A stretch of 64,000 bases of DNA from Phycicoccus avicenniae (lineage in GTDB: Bacteria > Actinomycetota > Actinomycetes > Actinomycetales > Dermatophilaceae): the NCBI RefSeq assembly GCF_018139485.1, contig NZ_JAGSNF010000020.1:1-64000 (forward strand), given 5' to 3'. The notes below the pieces were generated by a model. That model had not been told where the DNA came from. It saw only the letters and a program-made list of their open reading frames with translations, and did no database searches. Below, piece by piece: positions 1 to 7,986 of this stretch. Position 1 is the first letter of the stretch, and each line of letters starts with the position of its first letter. The translations under genes were made by a program, and so were the position numbers.

Positions 1-105
1 CTCGGGCTCCGGGTCGCGTGGGCCTCCTCGGGGGACCACGGTGACGTCGTCGCCCCGGGCGGGGGTGCCCGGGCCGGGCCGGTCGGTCTCAGCGCCGGGG
101 CGGCG
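1..105. repeat. Near-identical copy of a comEA internal segment at the contig edge
   Basis: Bases 1-105 match 7282-7386 inside comEA on the same strand, with a single visible difference (G at 63 versus T at 7344). Similarity stops where the G/C low-complexity run begins. There is no start codon, domain boundary or flanking mobile-element end, so this looks like an assembly or read-end artefact rather than a real gene copy. Confidence 0.8.
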
Positions 106-222
<117 letters not shown>

Positions 223-405
223 CCCACGCCTGCCAGGGTGTCCCTCGTAGGTCATGAGTGCCAGCGTCAAGCCCCGGCTCGCTGGTCGGCAACCCTCCTC
301 CGCGGTGGGGTGCTCCGGGTGACGACCTGGTCGACGTCGCAGCGGCGCCGGCAAGCGCGGGATCCCACGGCACGCCCGGGGTCCTCGGACCTCCAGGAGG
401 CCATC

Positions 406-1821
406 GTGTCCATCGCCCAGCCGTCCCTGTCCGCCCTGCCGACGCTCGCCCGCGCCCGCCGCGGCCTGCACGTCGTCGAGGCCGCCGCGACCTCGCCCGT
501 CCCGGAGCGCGCCGCCGTGACCGGCCTGCCGGAGGTCGTGCGCGCGGCCCCCGTCCCGGTCCTCGGCGGAGGTCTCGTCGACGACGCCCCGCTCGACCAC
601 GGCGCGTCGACCCCCGCCCTGCGCGCGGTGCTCGACGCCGTCGACGCGGCCACCCGCACCTACGCCTCGGTGCACCGCGGCCAGGGCTGGCTGTCGCGGG
701 TGACGAGCGCCCACTACGAGGCCGCGCGGGCCGAGGTCGCCCGCTTCGTCGGGGCGCGCGCCGACGACGCCGTCGTCCTCACCCGGAACACGACGGACGC
801 CGTGAACGTCCTCGCCCGCGCCCTGCCGGAGGGCACCCCGGTCGTCGTCTTCGACTCCGAGCACCACGCGGCGCTGCTGCCCTGGCCGGCCGCGACGACG
901 CGCCGGCTCACCGTGCCCCGCAGCCACGAGGAGGCCCTCGGCCGCCTCGACGCGACGCTCGCCTCCCTCGAGCCGGGCCTGTTCACCCCGCTCGTCGTCG
1001 TCGCCGGCGCCTCGAACGTCACGGGCGAGCTGTGGCCGCTCGAGCGGGTCGTCGCGACCGCCCGCCGGCACGGGGCCCGGGTCCTCGTCGACGCCGCCCA
1101 GCTGGCGGCGCACCGCCCGGTCGACCTCACCGCCCTCGACGCGGACTGGGTCGTGCTGTCCGGGCACAAGCTGCACGCACCGTTCGGCGCCGGGGCGCTC
1201 GTCGGGCGGGCCGACTGGCTCGACGCCGCCCCGCCGTACCTGCCCGGTGGCGGGGCGAGCGCCGAGGTGACGGCCGACGGGGTGCGCTGGGCGACCGGGG
1301 CCGCGCGGCACGAGGGTGGCACGCCCAACGTCCTCGGCGCCGTCGCCCTCGCCGCGGCGTGCGCGACGATCGACCGGCACCGCGCCGCCGTCGAGGACCA
1401 CGAGGCGGCGCTGACCCGCCGGCTGCTCGACGGGCTGCGGGCGACACCCGGCGTGCGGGTCCTGTCGGTCTTCGGCGACGACGCCGACCGGGGCCCGGTC
1501 GCGGCGTTCACCGTCGACGGGCTCGACAGCCACCTCGTGGCGACGGCGCTCGCCGCCGAGCACGGGGTCGCCGTCCGGGCCGGGAAGTTCTGCGCCCACC
1601 GGCTCGTCGACACCCTCCTCGCCGGCGGTGGCACCGACGACGCGACGGCCGTGCGCGCGAGCGCCGGGATCGCGACGACGCCGGAGCACGTGGAACGGCT
1701 GCTCGCGGCGGTCGCGACGCTCGCGGCGGACGGGCCGGGTGCGGAGTACGTCCTCGAGCCCGGGGCCGGCTGGGTGCCCGTGCACGACGACCGGGAGCTC
1801 GCGGTCGACCGGCTCTGGTGA
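406..1821 (+). CDS. PLP-dependent aminotransferase class V-fold enzyme (cysteine desulfurase-like)
   Basis: This 471-residue protein belongs to the fold-type I class V aminotransferase/cysteine desulfurase-like family and probably acts in the cytoplasm on a small amino-acid substrate. The PLP lysine is K255 in SGHKLHAPFG and the pyridine-nitrogen aspartate is D229 in VLVDAAQ. A late cysteine, C396 in AGKFCAHR, sits where SufS-type desulfurases carry their catalytic cysteine, so desulfurase activity is possible but unproven. The GTG at 406 is preferred because AGGAGG lies six bases upstream; the frame open back to 238 would run towards the artefactual sequence. The gene stands alone, with no suf or isc neighbours, and a strong hairpin follows the stop. 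The substrate cannot be read from sequence. Confidence 0.85.
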   Translation: MSIAQPSLSALPTLARARRGLHVVEAAATSPVPERAAVTGLPEVVRAAPVPVLGGGLVDDAPLDHGASTPALRAVLDAVDAATRTYASVHRGQGWLSRVTSAHYEAARAEVARFVGARADDAVVLTRNTTDAVNVLARALPEGTPVVVFDSEHHAALLPWPAATTRRLTVPRSHEEALGRLDATLASLEPGLFTPLVVVAGASNVTGELWPLERVVATARRHGARVLVDAAQLAAHRPVDLTALDADWVVLSGHKLHAPFGAGALVGRADWLDAAPPYLPGGGASAEVTADGVRWATGAARHEGGTPNVLGAVALAAACATIDRHRAAVEDHEAALTRRLLDGLRATPGVRVLSVFGDDADRGPVAAFTVDGLDSHLVATALAAEHGVAVRAGKFCAHRLVDTLLAGGGTDDATAVRASAGIATTPEHVERLLAAVATLAADGPGAEYVLEPGAGWVPVHDDRELAVDRLW

Positions 1822-1822
1822 G

Positions 1823-1860
1823 GCCCCCCGCGGGCGGGGACACCTCCGCCCGCGGGGGGC
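1823..1860 (+). terminator. Hairpin terminator after the class V aminotransferase
   Basis: A perfect 15-bp stem (1823-1837 with 1846-1860) and 8-nt loop start one base after the stop codon. There is no U-tract, as is common for actinobacterial terminators. Confidence 0.75.
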
Positions 1861-2206
1861 GTCCCGTCGCGCGGTGCAGGGGGGCCGCGACGACCGGGAC
1901 GCCGCGCCCACGGGCGGAGGCGGTCTCATGACGGCCGCGGGACACCGCTCCCGGGTCCCGCGACGCCACCATGGTGCTCGCCCGCGACGCGCCGCACGTC
2001 ATGGGCACGTCAACGGACCGTCATGATCCGCGCAGACCGCCGCCCGCCGGGGCCCGGTCGGGCCGAACCGGTCGCGACAGCCGTCCTCGCGGCGTCATGC
2101 TGGGGCCGCCGCCCCGAGGTGGGGAGGCGTTCGTCCCGGACGGGATCCCGAGGAGGCCACCGTGCGCACCGCCGCCCCTCCCGCCCGGCCGACGGCCGGG
2201 ACCCGT
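1861..2206. other. Intergenic region without a recognised gene
   Basis: No convincing gene is seen between the terminator and the tandem repeat. A GTG at 2162 preceded by AGGAGG looks like a translation start, but its frame runs antisense into the histidine kinase without a stop of its own. Confidence 0.5.
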
Positions 2207-2280
2207 GGAGCGCCGGGGTGGGGCGCGCCGGGGTGGGGCGCGCCCGGGTGGGACGCGCCCGGGTGGGACGCGCCGGGCTC
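2207..2280 (+). repeat. Five tandem 15-bp repeats
   Basis: The unit GGCGCGCCGGGGTGG and variants (G/A at one position, GGG/CGG at another) repeats at 2207, 2222, 2237, 2252 and 2267, the last copy being partial. Read in the frame of the GTG at 2162 each unit encodes a Gly-Trp-Gly/Asp-Ala-Pro pentapeptide. The array ends exactly at the 3' end of the histidine kinase gene. Confidence 0.85.
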
Positions 2281-3595
2281 AGCGGGCGGTCGGGACGCTC
2301 ACCTGAACGCGCAGCCCGCCGAGGTCGGAGCGCCCGAGGTCGACCGCACCCCCCGCGTCCACCGCGATGCGGTGCACGATGTCGAGCCCCAGACCGGTCG
2401 AGCCCCCGCGGCTGTCCCCGCGCCCGGACCAGGGGTGGACGAGGCCGGGCCCGGCGTCCTCGACGACGAGGACGGCCCGCGAGGCGGAGCGGACCGTGGT
2501 GATCCGGGCGTCGGTGCCGTCGGGGGTGTGCGCGAAGACGTTGTCGAGGAGCACGTCGAGCAGCTCCTCGACCGCGGACTGCGGCATCGCGACGACCGCG
2601 GCCGCCCCGTCCTGGGACAGCACGAAGGTCCGCTCCTGGTCCTCGGCGAGGGCCTGCCAGAAGGCGACCCGGGCCGCGACGACGGCGGCGACGTCGGTGT
2701 GCTGGACGAGCTCGGTGCGCACCGGTCGTCGGGCCTCGTCGACGACCTCGTCGATCCCGGCCGACAGGGTGTCGACGTGGCGCTGCAGCCGCGCCGCGAG
2801 CTCGCGGTCCTCGACGAGGTCGGCGTCGAGCCGCAGCGCGGTGACCGGGGTGCGCAGGCGGTGGCCGAGGTCGGCGACGAGCTCACGCTCCGCGGCGACG
2901 AGCTCGTGGATGCGGTCGGCGAGGGCGTTGAGGGAGCGGCCCAGCTCCGCGGTCTCGCTCGGACCGCCGGGCACCGCGCGGGCGCTCGCGTCACCGGCCC
3001 GCAGGCGCTGCGCGACGTCGGCGACCTCGGTGACGGGGACGGAGATCCGGCGTCCGAGGCTGCGGGCCGCGAGCACCGACCCGCCGACGAGGACGACGCC
3101 GAGCGCGAGGACGAGGGCCGAGGCCTGGACGACGCCACGGCGCAGCTCCTCGGGAGGGACACGGGCGACGACGACCGAGACCCCCTCGGGCATCGCGACC
3201 GGCACGACGGCGTCGACGCCGGCCCCGCTCTCGGCGGTGAACGCGGCCTGCTGCTCGCGGGCGCCGAGGACGTGGTCGTGGGCGGCGTCGTCGAGCGGTG
3301 GGGCGTCGGCGCCCGGGGCGGCGCCGCGGGCGGAGACCCGGCCGAGCACCCGGTCGTCCGGTCGCACGACGGCCACCGGTGGCCCCTGGGAGGCGGCCGT
3401 GACGAGGGCCCGGGCGAGCCGGCCGTCGTCGTCGACCGTCGCGACGAGGGTCGCGGTGCTGCGGGCCTGCTCCTGCGCCAGGCCCACCGCACGGTCCTCC
3501 GCGAGGTCGGCGACGAGGACGAGGAGCGGCACGACGAAGGCGAGGACGACGGCCGACGTCGTCGCCGCGACGAGCCAGGTGATCCGTCGGGTCAT
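2279..3595 (-). CDS. Two-component sensor histidine kinase
   Basis: This 438-residue membrane sensor kinase has a first membrane helix at about 5-28, an extracytoplasmic sensor region of roughly 130 residues, a second helix at about 157-177, a HAMP linker to about 232, the dimerisation/phosphoacceptor helix with H245 (LGHRLRTP), and a C-terminal HATPase domain with a DNVFAHTP N-box-like segment, EDAGPGL and STGLGLDIV. It should phosphorylate the regulator encoded just upstream. Its ATG at 3595 overlaps the regulator's stop by 4 bp, indicating translational coupling. No ligand can be predicted. The N-box is a non-canonical DNVFAHTP instead of the usual NxxxNA pattern, but both D and N are present. 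Confidence 0.93.
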   Translation of the reverse strand: MTRRITWLVAATTSAVVLAFVVPLLVLVADLAEDRAVGLAQEQARSTATLVATVDDDGRLARALVTAASQGPPVAVVRPDDRVLGRVSARGAAPGADAPPLDDAAHDHVLGAREQQAAFTAESGAGVDAVVPVAMPEGVSVVVARVPPEELRRGVVQASALVLALGVVLVGGSVLAARSLGRRISVPVTEVADVAQRLRAGDASARAVPGGPSETAELGRSLNALADRIHELVAAERELVADLGHRLRTPVTALRLDADLVEDRELAARLQRHVDTLSAGIDEVVDEARRPVRTELVQHTDVAAVVAARVAFWQALAEDQERTFVLSQDGAAAVVAMPQSAVEELLDVLLDNVFAHTPDGTDARITTVRSASRAVLVVEDAGPGLVHPWSGRGDSRGGSTGLGLDIVHRIAVDAGGAVDLGRSDLGGLRVQVSVPTAR

Positions 3596-4320
3596 GCGGG
3601 GGTCGGCGCGCCACCGGCGCCGGCGGCGGCCCGCGAGCCGTCCTCGGGTGCGGTCAGGCGCACCCCGACGCCGCGGACGCTGTGCAGGTACACCGGATGA
3701 GCCGCGCTCTCGCCGAGCTTCCGGCGCAACCACGACAGGTGGACGTCCACGGTGCGCTCGCTGCCGCCGTAGGGGAGGTTCCACACCTCGGTGAGCAGGT
3801 CGCGCTTGCGGACGACCTCGCCGGGACGACGCATGAGGTGGACGAGGAGGTCGAACTCGCGCCGGGTGAGGTCGAGCTCGGTCCCGCGCAGGCTGGCCCG
3901 CCGGGCCGCGGGCTCGGCGACGAGGTCACCGACGGCGACCGCGTCGTCCGGGGCGGCGCCGTCGCTGCGGCGCAGGACGGCGCGCATCCGGGCCTCGAGC
4001 TGGTCCATCGTGAACGGCTTGACGACGTAGTCGTCGGCGCCGGTGTCGAGGGCCTTGACGACCGTCGTGTCGTCGTCGCGGGCGGTGACGACGATGACCG
4101 GTGTTTGCCGGACCGCCCGCAGCATCGACAGCAGGCTCTGGCCGTCGAGGTCGGGCAGCCCGAGGTCGAGCAGGACGAGGTCGGGACGGGTGTCGAGTGC
4201 CTCCTGGAGGCCGACGAGACCGGTCGGGGCGCTCGCGACCGCGTGGCCACGGTCGGTGAGCGACCGGACGAGGCTCGCCCGGATCGACGGGTCGTCCTCG
4301 ATCACCAGCACGTGCGTCAC
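3592..4320 (-). CDS. OmpR/PhoB-family response regulator
   Basis: This 242-residue regulator has an N-terminal receiver domain with acidic pocket residues E8/D9/D10, phosphoacceptor D52 (LLDLGLPDLDG), T79 and K101 (VVKPF), followed by a winged-helix DNA-binding domain ending in RTVDVHLSWLRRKLG and VRGVGVRL. It is the first gene of a two-gene operon with the overlapping sensor kinase. The divergent gene at 4356 encodes a secreted Pro/Ala-rich protein whose promoter lies close to this gene's start, so it is a plausible but unproven target. Confidence 0.95.
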   Translation of the reverse strand: MTHVLVIEDDPSIRASLVRSLTDRGHAVASAPTGLVGLQEALDTRPDLVLLDLGLPDLDGQSLLSMLRAVRQTPVIVVTARDDDTTVVKALDTGADDYVVKPFTMDQLEARMRAVLRRSDGAAPDDAVAVGDLVAEPAARRASLRGTELDLTRREFDLLVHLMRRPGEVVRKRDLLTEVWNLPYGGSERTVDVHLSWLRRKLGESAAHPVYLHSVRGVGVRLTAPEDGSRAAAGAGGAPTPA

Positions 4321-4355
4321 GACGAGGACGCTAGTGCAGGACCGGGGTGGGGGCC

Positions 4356-5171
4356 GTGAGGGCGCGCCTGCGCGCCGCCGCCGCGCTGCTGCTCGGCTGG
4401 GTGCTCGCCGTCGTCGCGGCGGGGTTCCTCACCTCCGTCGTCGTCGGGCTCGTCGGCGAGGTCGCCGCTCCGGGCGCCGCGGGCGCACCGCCGCGGGTGC
4501 CGGGGGTGTCGGGCCCGGGACCGGCGGCGCCGTCCGACGCCGGTCCGGACGAGTCGGCCGGCCCCTCCGCGACGCCGACGTCGGAGGACTCCGCGGAGCC
4601 GCCCGGGGACGCCGGCGAGCCCCCGCGGGACACCGGCCCCGGTGCGGCGGGCGGAGCGGAGCCGGCGCCCGGGTCCGGGGGCGCGGCCGGGCGACCGCCG
4701 GACCCGGGGACGCCGTCGCCCGCGATGCCCACCCCGCCGTCGACGTCCGGGCCGGGGGCCGCCCCGGGTCCGGCGGGTCCGACATCGGCCCCGACGGCAG
4801 GTCCGGCGGCGCGGCCCGCCCCCGGTCCCACGCCCTCGGGAGCCGCGAACCCGGACCCCCCGACGGAGCGCAGGTCCTTCGTGACGCCCGGCGGCACCGT
4901 CGTCGTCGCCTGCCGCGGCGGTCGCACGACGATCGCGTCGGTCACGCCCCGCGACGGGTGGCGCTACGACGTCCGTCCCGCCGGCGGGTCCTCGGCCGTC
5001 ACCGTGGCCTTCTCCGCCCGCGGTGCCGGCGACGTCGTCCACGTCGACGTCGCGTGCCGCGGCGGCCGGCCGGTCCGCACCGGCGGCGGCACGACGCCCG
5101 GACCGCCGGCCGGTGTGGTCCTGCCCTCCCCGGCCGGTGTCGTCCTGCCGTCGACGGCCGCCCGCGGCTAG
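4356..5171 (+). CDS. Secreted or membrane-anchored Pro/Ala/Gly-rich protein
   Basis: The 271-residue product begins with a short basic segment and a hydrophobic helix (about residues 7-33, LLLGWVLAVVAAGF) that acts as signal or anchor. A disordered linker of about 140 residues rich in Pro, Gly, Ala and Ser follows, then a small C-terminal domain of about 75 residues with two Cys-Arg-Gly-Gly motifs (VACRGG at the start and end), which may form a disulfide. It is transcribed away from the two-component operon. The GTG at 4356 is preferred over the GTG at 4347 because it places basic residues directly before the helix. Function unknown; envelope sensing or wall association is a guess. Confidence 0.7.
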   Translation: MRARLRAAAALLLGWVLAVVAAGFLTSVVVGLVGEVAAPGAAGAPPRVPGVSGPGPAAPSDAGPDESAGPSATPTSEDSAEPPGDAGEPPRDTGPGAAGGAEPAPGSGGAAGRPPDPGTPSPAMPTPPSTSGPGAAPGPAGPTSAPTAGPAARPAPGPTPSGAANPDPPTERRSFVTPGGTVVVACRGGRTTIASVTPRDGWRYDVRPAGGSSAVTVAFSARGAGDVVHVDVACRGGRPVRTGGGTTPGPPAGVVLPSPAGVVLPSTAARG

Positions 5172-5180
5172 CCTTCCGGG

Positions 5181-6044
5181 GTGCCCACCGCCCTCGTCAC
5201 CGACTCCACGGCCTACCTGCCGGAGGACCTCGTCACGGGTGCCGACGTCCGGGTCGTGCCGCTGCACGTCGTCGTCGGCGGGCGCGAGCACCGCGAGGGG
5301 GTCGACATCGACGTGGCCCGCGTCGCCGAGGCCCTGCGCGGCTTCGTCCCGGTGTCGACCTCCCGCCCGGCCCCGGCGGCCTTCCTCGAGCAGTACGAGG
5401 CCGCGGCCCGGGCCGGGGCGGACGAGGTCGTCTCGGTCCACCTGTCCGCGGAGCTGTCGAGCACCGTCGGCGGCGCCGAGCTCGCCGCCGCCGCGGCCCC
5501 CGTGCCCGTGACGGTCGTCGACTCCCGCGCCCTCGGGATGGTCATGGGGCACGCGGTGCTCGCCGGCGCGCGGGCCGCGGCGACCGGCGCCGGCGCCACG
5601 GAGGTCGCGGACCTCGTGCGGCGGACCTGTGAGGGCGCCACCGTCGTCTTCTACGTCGACACCCTCGAGTACCTGCGCCGCGGGGGCCGGATCGGCCGGG
5701 CGGGAGCACTGCTGGGCTCGGCCCTCGCCATCAAGCCGATCCTCGGGCTCCAGGACGGGCTCATCGTGCCGCTGGAGAGGGTCCGCACGGCGAGCCGGGC
5801 GATCGGCCGGATCGAGGACCTCGCCGTCGAGGCGGCCGAGCGGGCCGTCGACGCCGGGGCGGGGGTCGACGTCGCCGTGCACCACCTCGACTCCGCCGAG
5901 CGGGCCCGGGGCCTGCGGGAACGGCTCACGGCACGGCTCGGCACCGGGGTCGAGGTCCGGGTCGTGGAGCTGGGTGCGGTCGTCGGGGCGCACGTCGGCC
6001 CGGGCACGCTCGCCGTCGCCGTCGTCCCCCGGGTGGCGGGCTGA
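5181..6044 (+). CDS. DegV family fatty-acid-binding protein
   Basis: This is a 287-residue DegV/FakB-type protein. The N-terminus ALVTDSTAYLP and the segments VSTSRPAP and YLRRGGRIGR are hallmark DegV positions that bind the carboxylate of a fatty acid. Family members present exogenous fatty acids to a kinase (FakA) for entry into phospholipid synthesis. The gene is followed after 5 bp by plsY, whose product uses acyl-phosphate, so the pair makes biochemical sense. The GTG start lies 9 bp after the previous stop. No fakA is visible in the window. Confidence 0.92.
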   Translation: MPTALVTDSTAYLPEDLVTGADVRVVPLHVVVGGREHREGVDIDVARVAEALRGFVPVSTSRPAPAAFLEQYEAAARAGADEVVSVHLSAELSSTVGGAELAAAAAPVPVTVVDSRALGMVMGHAVLAGARAAATGAGATEVADLVRRTCEGATVVFYVDTLEYLRRGGRIGRAGALLGSALAIKPILGLQDGLIVPLERVRTASRAIGRIEDLAVEAAERAVDAGAGVDVAVHHLDSAERARGLRERLTARLGTGVEVRVVELGAVVGAHVGPGTLAVAVVPRVAG

Positions 6045-6049
6045 GCGCC

Positions 6050-6655
6050 GTGGACCTGCTCCCGCTGCTCGGGCTGTACGTCGCGCTCGCCGTGGGCGGC
6101 TACCTCGTCGGGGGGGTCAGCCCGGCGACGATCGTCGCGCGCTCGCTCGGCCGGGACCTCCTGCGCGCGGGGTCGGGGAACCCGGGGGCGACGAACGCCG
6201 GGCGGGTGCTCGGTCGCCGGTGGGGGGCGCTCGTCCTCGTCCTCGACCTGCTCAAGGCCTACCTGCCGACCGCGCTCGTCCTGGCGTCCGTCGGGCTGGT
6301 CGGTGCGCTCGTCGTCGGCGGGGCCGTCGTCCTCGGGCACGTCGTGAGCCCGTTCCTGCGCGGTCGTGGGGGCAAGGGGGTCGCCTGCGCCGCCGGTGCG
6401 GTGCTCGCCGTCGCGCCGCTCGTCGTCGTCGTGGCGGTCGCCGTCTTCGCCGTGGTGTGGGCGGTGCTGCGCGTCGTGGGGGAGGCGTCCGTCGTCGCGA
6501 CCGCGGCCGTCGTCGTGCTGGGAGCCGCGGCCCTCGGCGGCGTCGTGCCGTGGGTCGAGCGGCCGACCGGGGGCTGGCTCGTGCTCGTCGGGGCGGTCGT
6601 CCTCAGCCGGCACGGGCGCAACGTCCGCGCGTGGTGGGCGAGGGTCCGCGGCTGA
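6050..6655 (+). CDS. plsY: Acyl-phosphate glycerol-3-phosphate acyltransferase PlsY
   Basis: This 201-residue integral membrane enzyme transfers an acyl group from acyl-phosphate to glycerol-3-phosphate, the first step in phosphatidic acid synthesis. PlsY motifs are visible: GGVSPATIVAR near residue 20, GSGNPGATNAGRVLG at about 42-56 (phosphate/G3P loop), and GRGGKGVA at about 105-112. Five to six hydrophobic helices are present. It starts with GTG 5 bp after degV and is probably translated with it. The sequence is somewhat divergent in helix 4 but length and motifs match. Confidence 0.88.
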   Translation: MDLLPLLGLYVALAVGGYLVGGVSPATIVARSLGRDLLRAGSGNPGATNAGRVLGRRWGALVLVLDLLKAYLPTALVLASVGLVGALVVGGAVVLGHVVSPFLRGRGGKGVACAAGAVLAVAPLVVVVAVAVFAVVWAVLRVVGEASVVATAAVVVLGAAALGGVVPWVERPTGGWLVLVGAVVLSRHGRNVRAWWARVRG

Positions 6656-6852
6656 GACGGGCGTCGTCGGCGCGGGCCGGTCGTCGGAGGTCCCGCGGGG
6701 TCGTGGCTGGGGTCGTGCCGGGACGCGGGGTCGGTCGTGGGGGCGGTCGGTCGAGGTGCGGTCGTCCACAGGGTGCGCCGTCGCGGCGGGGCCGTCCACA
6801 GATCGACGGTGGCCGGTGACCCGGGAGGCCACCGCTGCCTAGCGTCGCCGTC

Positions 6853-7986
6853 ATGCGCCGTCGACCTGGCCCCGAGCCGATCTCACCGCGAGCCCTGGCC
6901 CGTCTCCAGGGCGGCCGCCCCGGCTGGGTGCCGACGTCCGAGGGGCTGGGTCTCGGCAGCGCGGACGGGGACCCACGGGCCCGTGCCGCGGGCGGGCGCC
7001 GCGGGCACGACGACATGGTGCCTGCCCCCGGCGCGCGGGACGGCGTCGTGAGCGGGCGCGCACGAGGGCACGACCGGGCCGGCGACGAGGTGCCGGTGCG
7101 GCTCCTGCACGACGTGGCCGCGGAGGCCGGTCGAGCACCGTCATGCGCCGGTCGGCACCGCCGCCCCGCCCCACGGGGTGGAGCGGTCCGGCTGCCGACC
7201 GCCCTGTCCGTCGCCGCCTGGCAGCCCGGTCGGCTCGCGGTCCTGGGGGTCCTCCTCGTCACCGTCGCCGCCGTCCTCGTCCTCGGGCTCCGGGTCGCGT
7301 GGGCCTCCTCGGGGGACCACGGTGACGTCGTCGCCCCGGGCGGTGGTGCCCGGGCCGGGCCGGTCGGTCTCAGCGCCGGGGCGGCGCCGGCGGGGGTGCC
7401 CGCCGGCGCGGACGTCGTGGGGGAGGGTGGGGAGGGCAGCGGTGGCGACGCGGCCGCCGGTGGCCCGCCGACCGACGGCGCGCCGGACGGGACGGCACCG
7501 GACGGCTCGGTGCCGGAACAGACGACGGCAGGCGGGACCGGCCTCGTCGTCCACGTCGTGGGTCAGGTGGCCGAGCCAGGGGTGCTGCGGCTGCCCGCCG
7601 GCTCCCGGGTGTCGGACGCCGTCGAGGCCGCCGGCGGTGCGACGCGCCGGGCCGACCTCGCGGCGCTCAACCTCGCCCGGCCGCTCGTCGACGGCGAGCA
7701 GGTGCGGGTCCCGGCTCCGGGGGAGGAGCCGCCTGCGGCCGCGCCGCCGTCCGGCGACGGCGGGGCGGCTGCCGGCACGCCCGGGGCGGCGTCGGCGCTC
7801 GTGCCGCTCAACACCGCCGACGTCACCGCGCTCGACGGGCTCCCCGGCATCGGTCCGGTGCTCGCCCAGCGGATCGTCGACTGGCGCACCGTCAACGGCC
7901 GGTTCAGCACCGTCGACGAGCTCGCGGAGGTGAGCGGCATCGGTGAGAAGCTCCTCGCGCAGCTGCGTCCCCTCGTCACGACATGA
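6853..7986 (+). CDS. comEA: ComEA-type DNA-binding competence protein
   Basis: This 377-residue protein has an unusually long, low-complexity Arg/Gly-rich N-terminus (about 1-120), one membrane helix at about 127-150 (LAVLGVLLVTVAAVLVLGL), a Gly/Asp/Ala-rich linker, an SLBB domain at about 230-290 (VHVVGQVAEPGV) and two C-terminal helix-hairpin-helix motifs (LDGLPGIGPVLAQRI and VSGIGEKLLAQL) that bind double-stranded DNA outside the membrane. Its stop overlaps the comEC start (ATGA). The true start may be further in, since residues 1-100 look poorly constrained. In other bacteria it delivers DNA to ComEC during transformation; it may also simply persist in non-competent actinomycetes. Confidence 0.88.
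   Translation: MRRRPGPEPISPRALARLQGGRPGWVPTSEGLGLGSADGDPRARAAGGRRGHDDMVPAPGARDGVVSGRARGHDRAGDEVPVRLLHDVAAEAGRAPSCAGRHRRPAPRGGAVRLPTALSVAAWQPGRLAVLGVLLVTVAAVLVLGLRVAWASSGDHGDVVAPGGGARAGPVGLSAGAAPAGVPAGADVVGEGGEGSGGDAAAGGPPTDGAPDGTAPDGSVPEQTTAGGTGLVVHVVGQVAEPGVLRLPAGSRVSDAVEAAGGATRRADLAALNLARPLVDGEQVRVPAPGEEPPAAAPPSGDGGAAAGTPGAASALVPLNTADVTALDGLPGIGPVLAQRIVDWRTVNGRFSTVDELAEVSGIGEKLLAQLRPLVTT

Noticed and set aside
238-405. Extended N-terminus of the class V aminotransferase
   Set aside because: The added residues are Arg-rich and unrelated to the family, while the GTG at 406 has an ideal ribosome site.
406-1821. Calling the first gene sufS
   Set aside because: The late cysteine is suggestive, but there are no suf neighbours and the N-terminus differs; family-level naming is safer.
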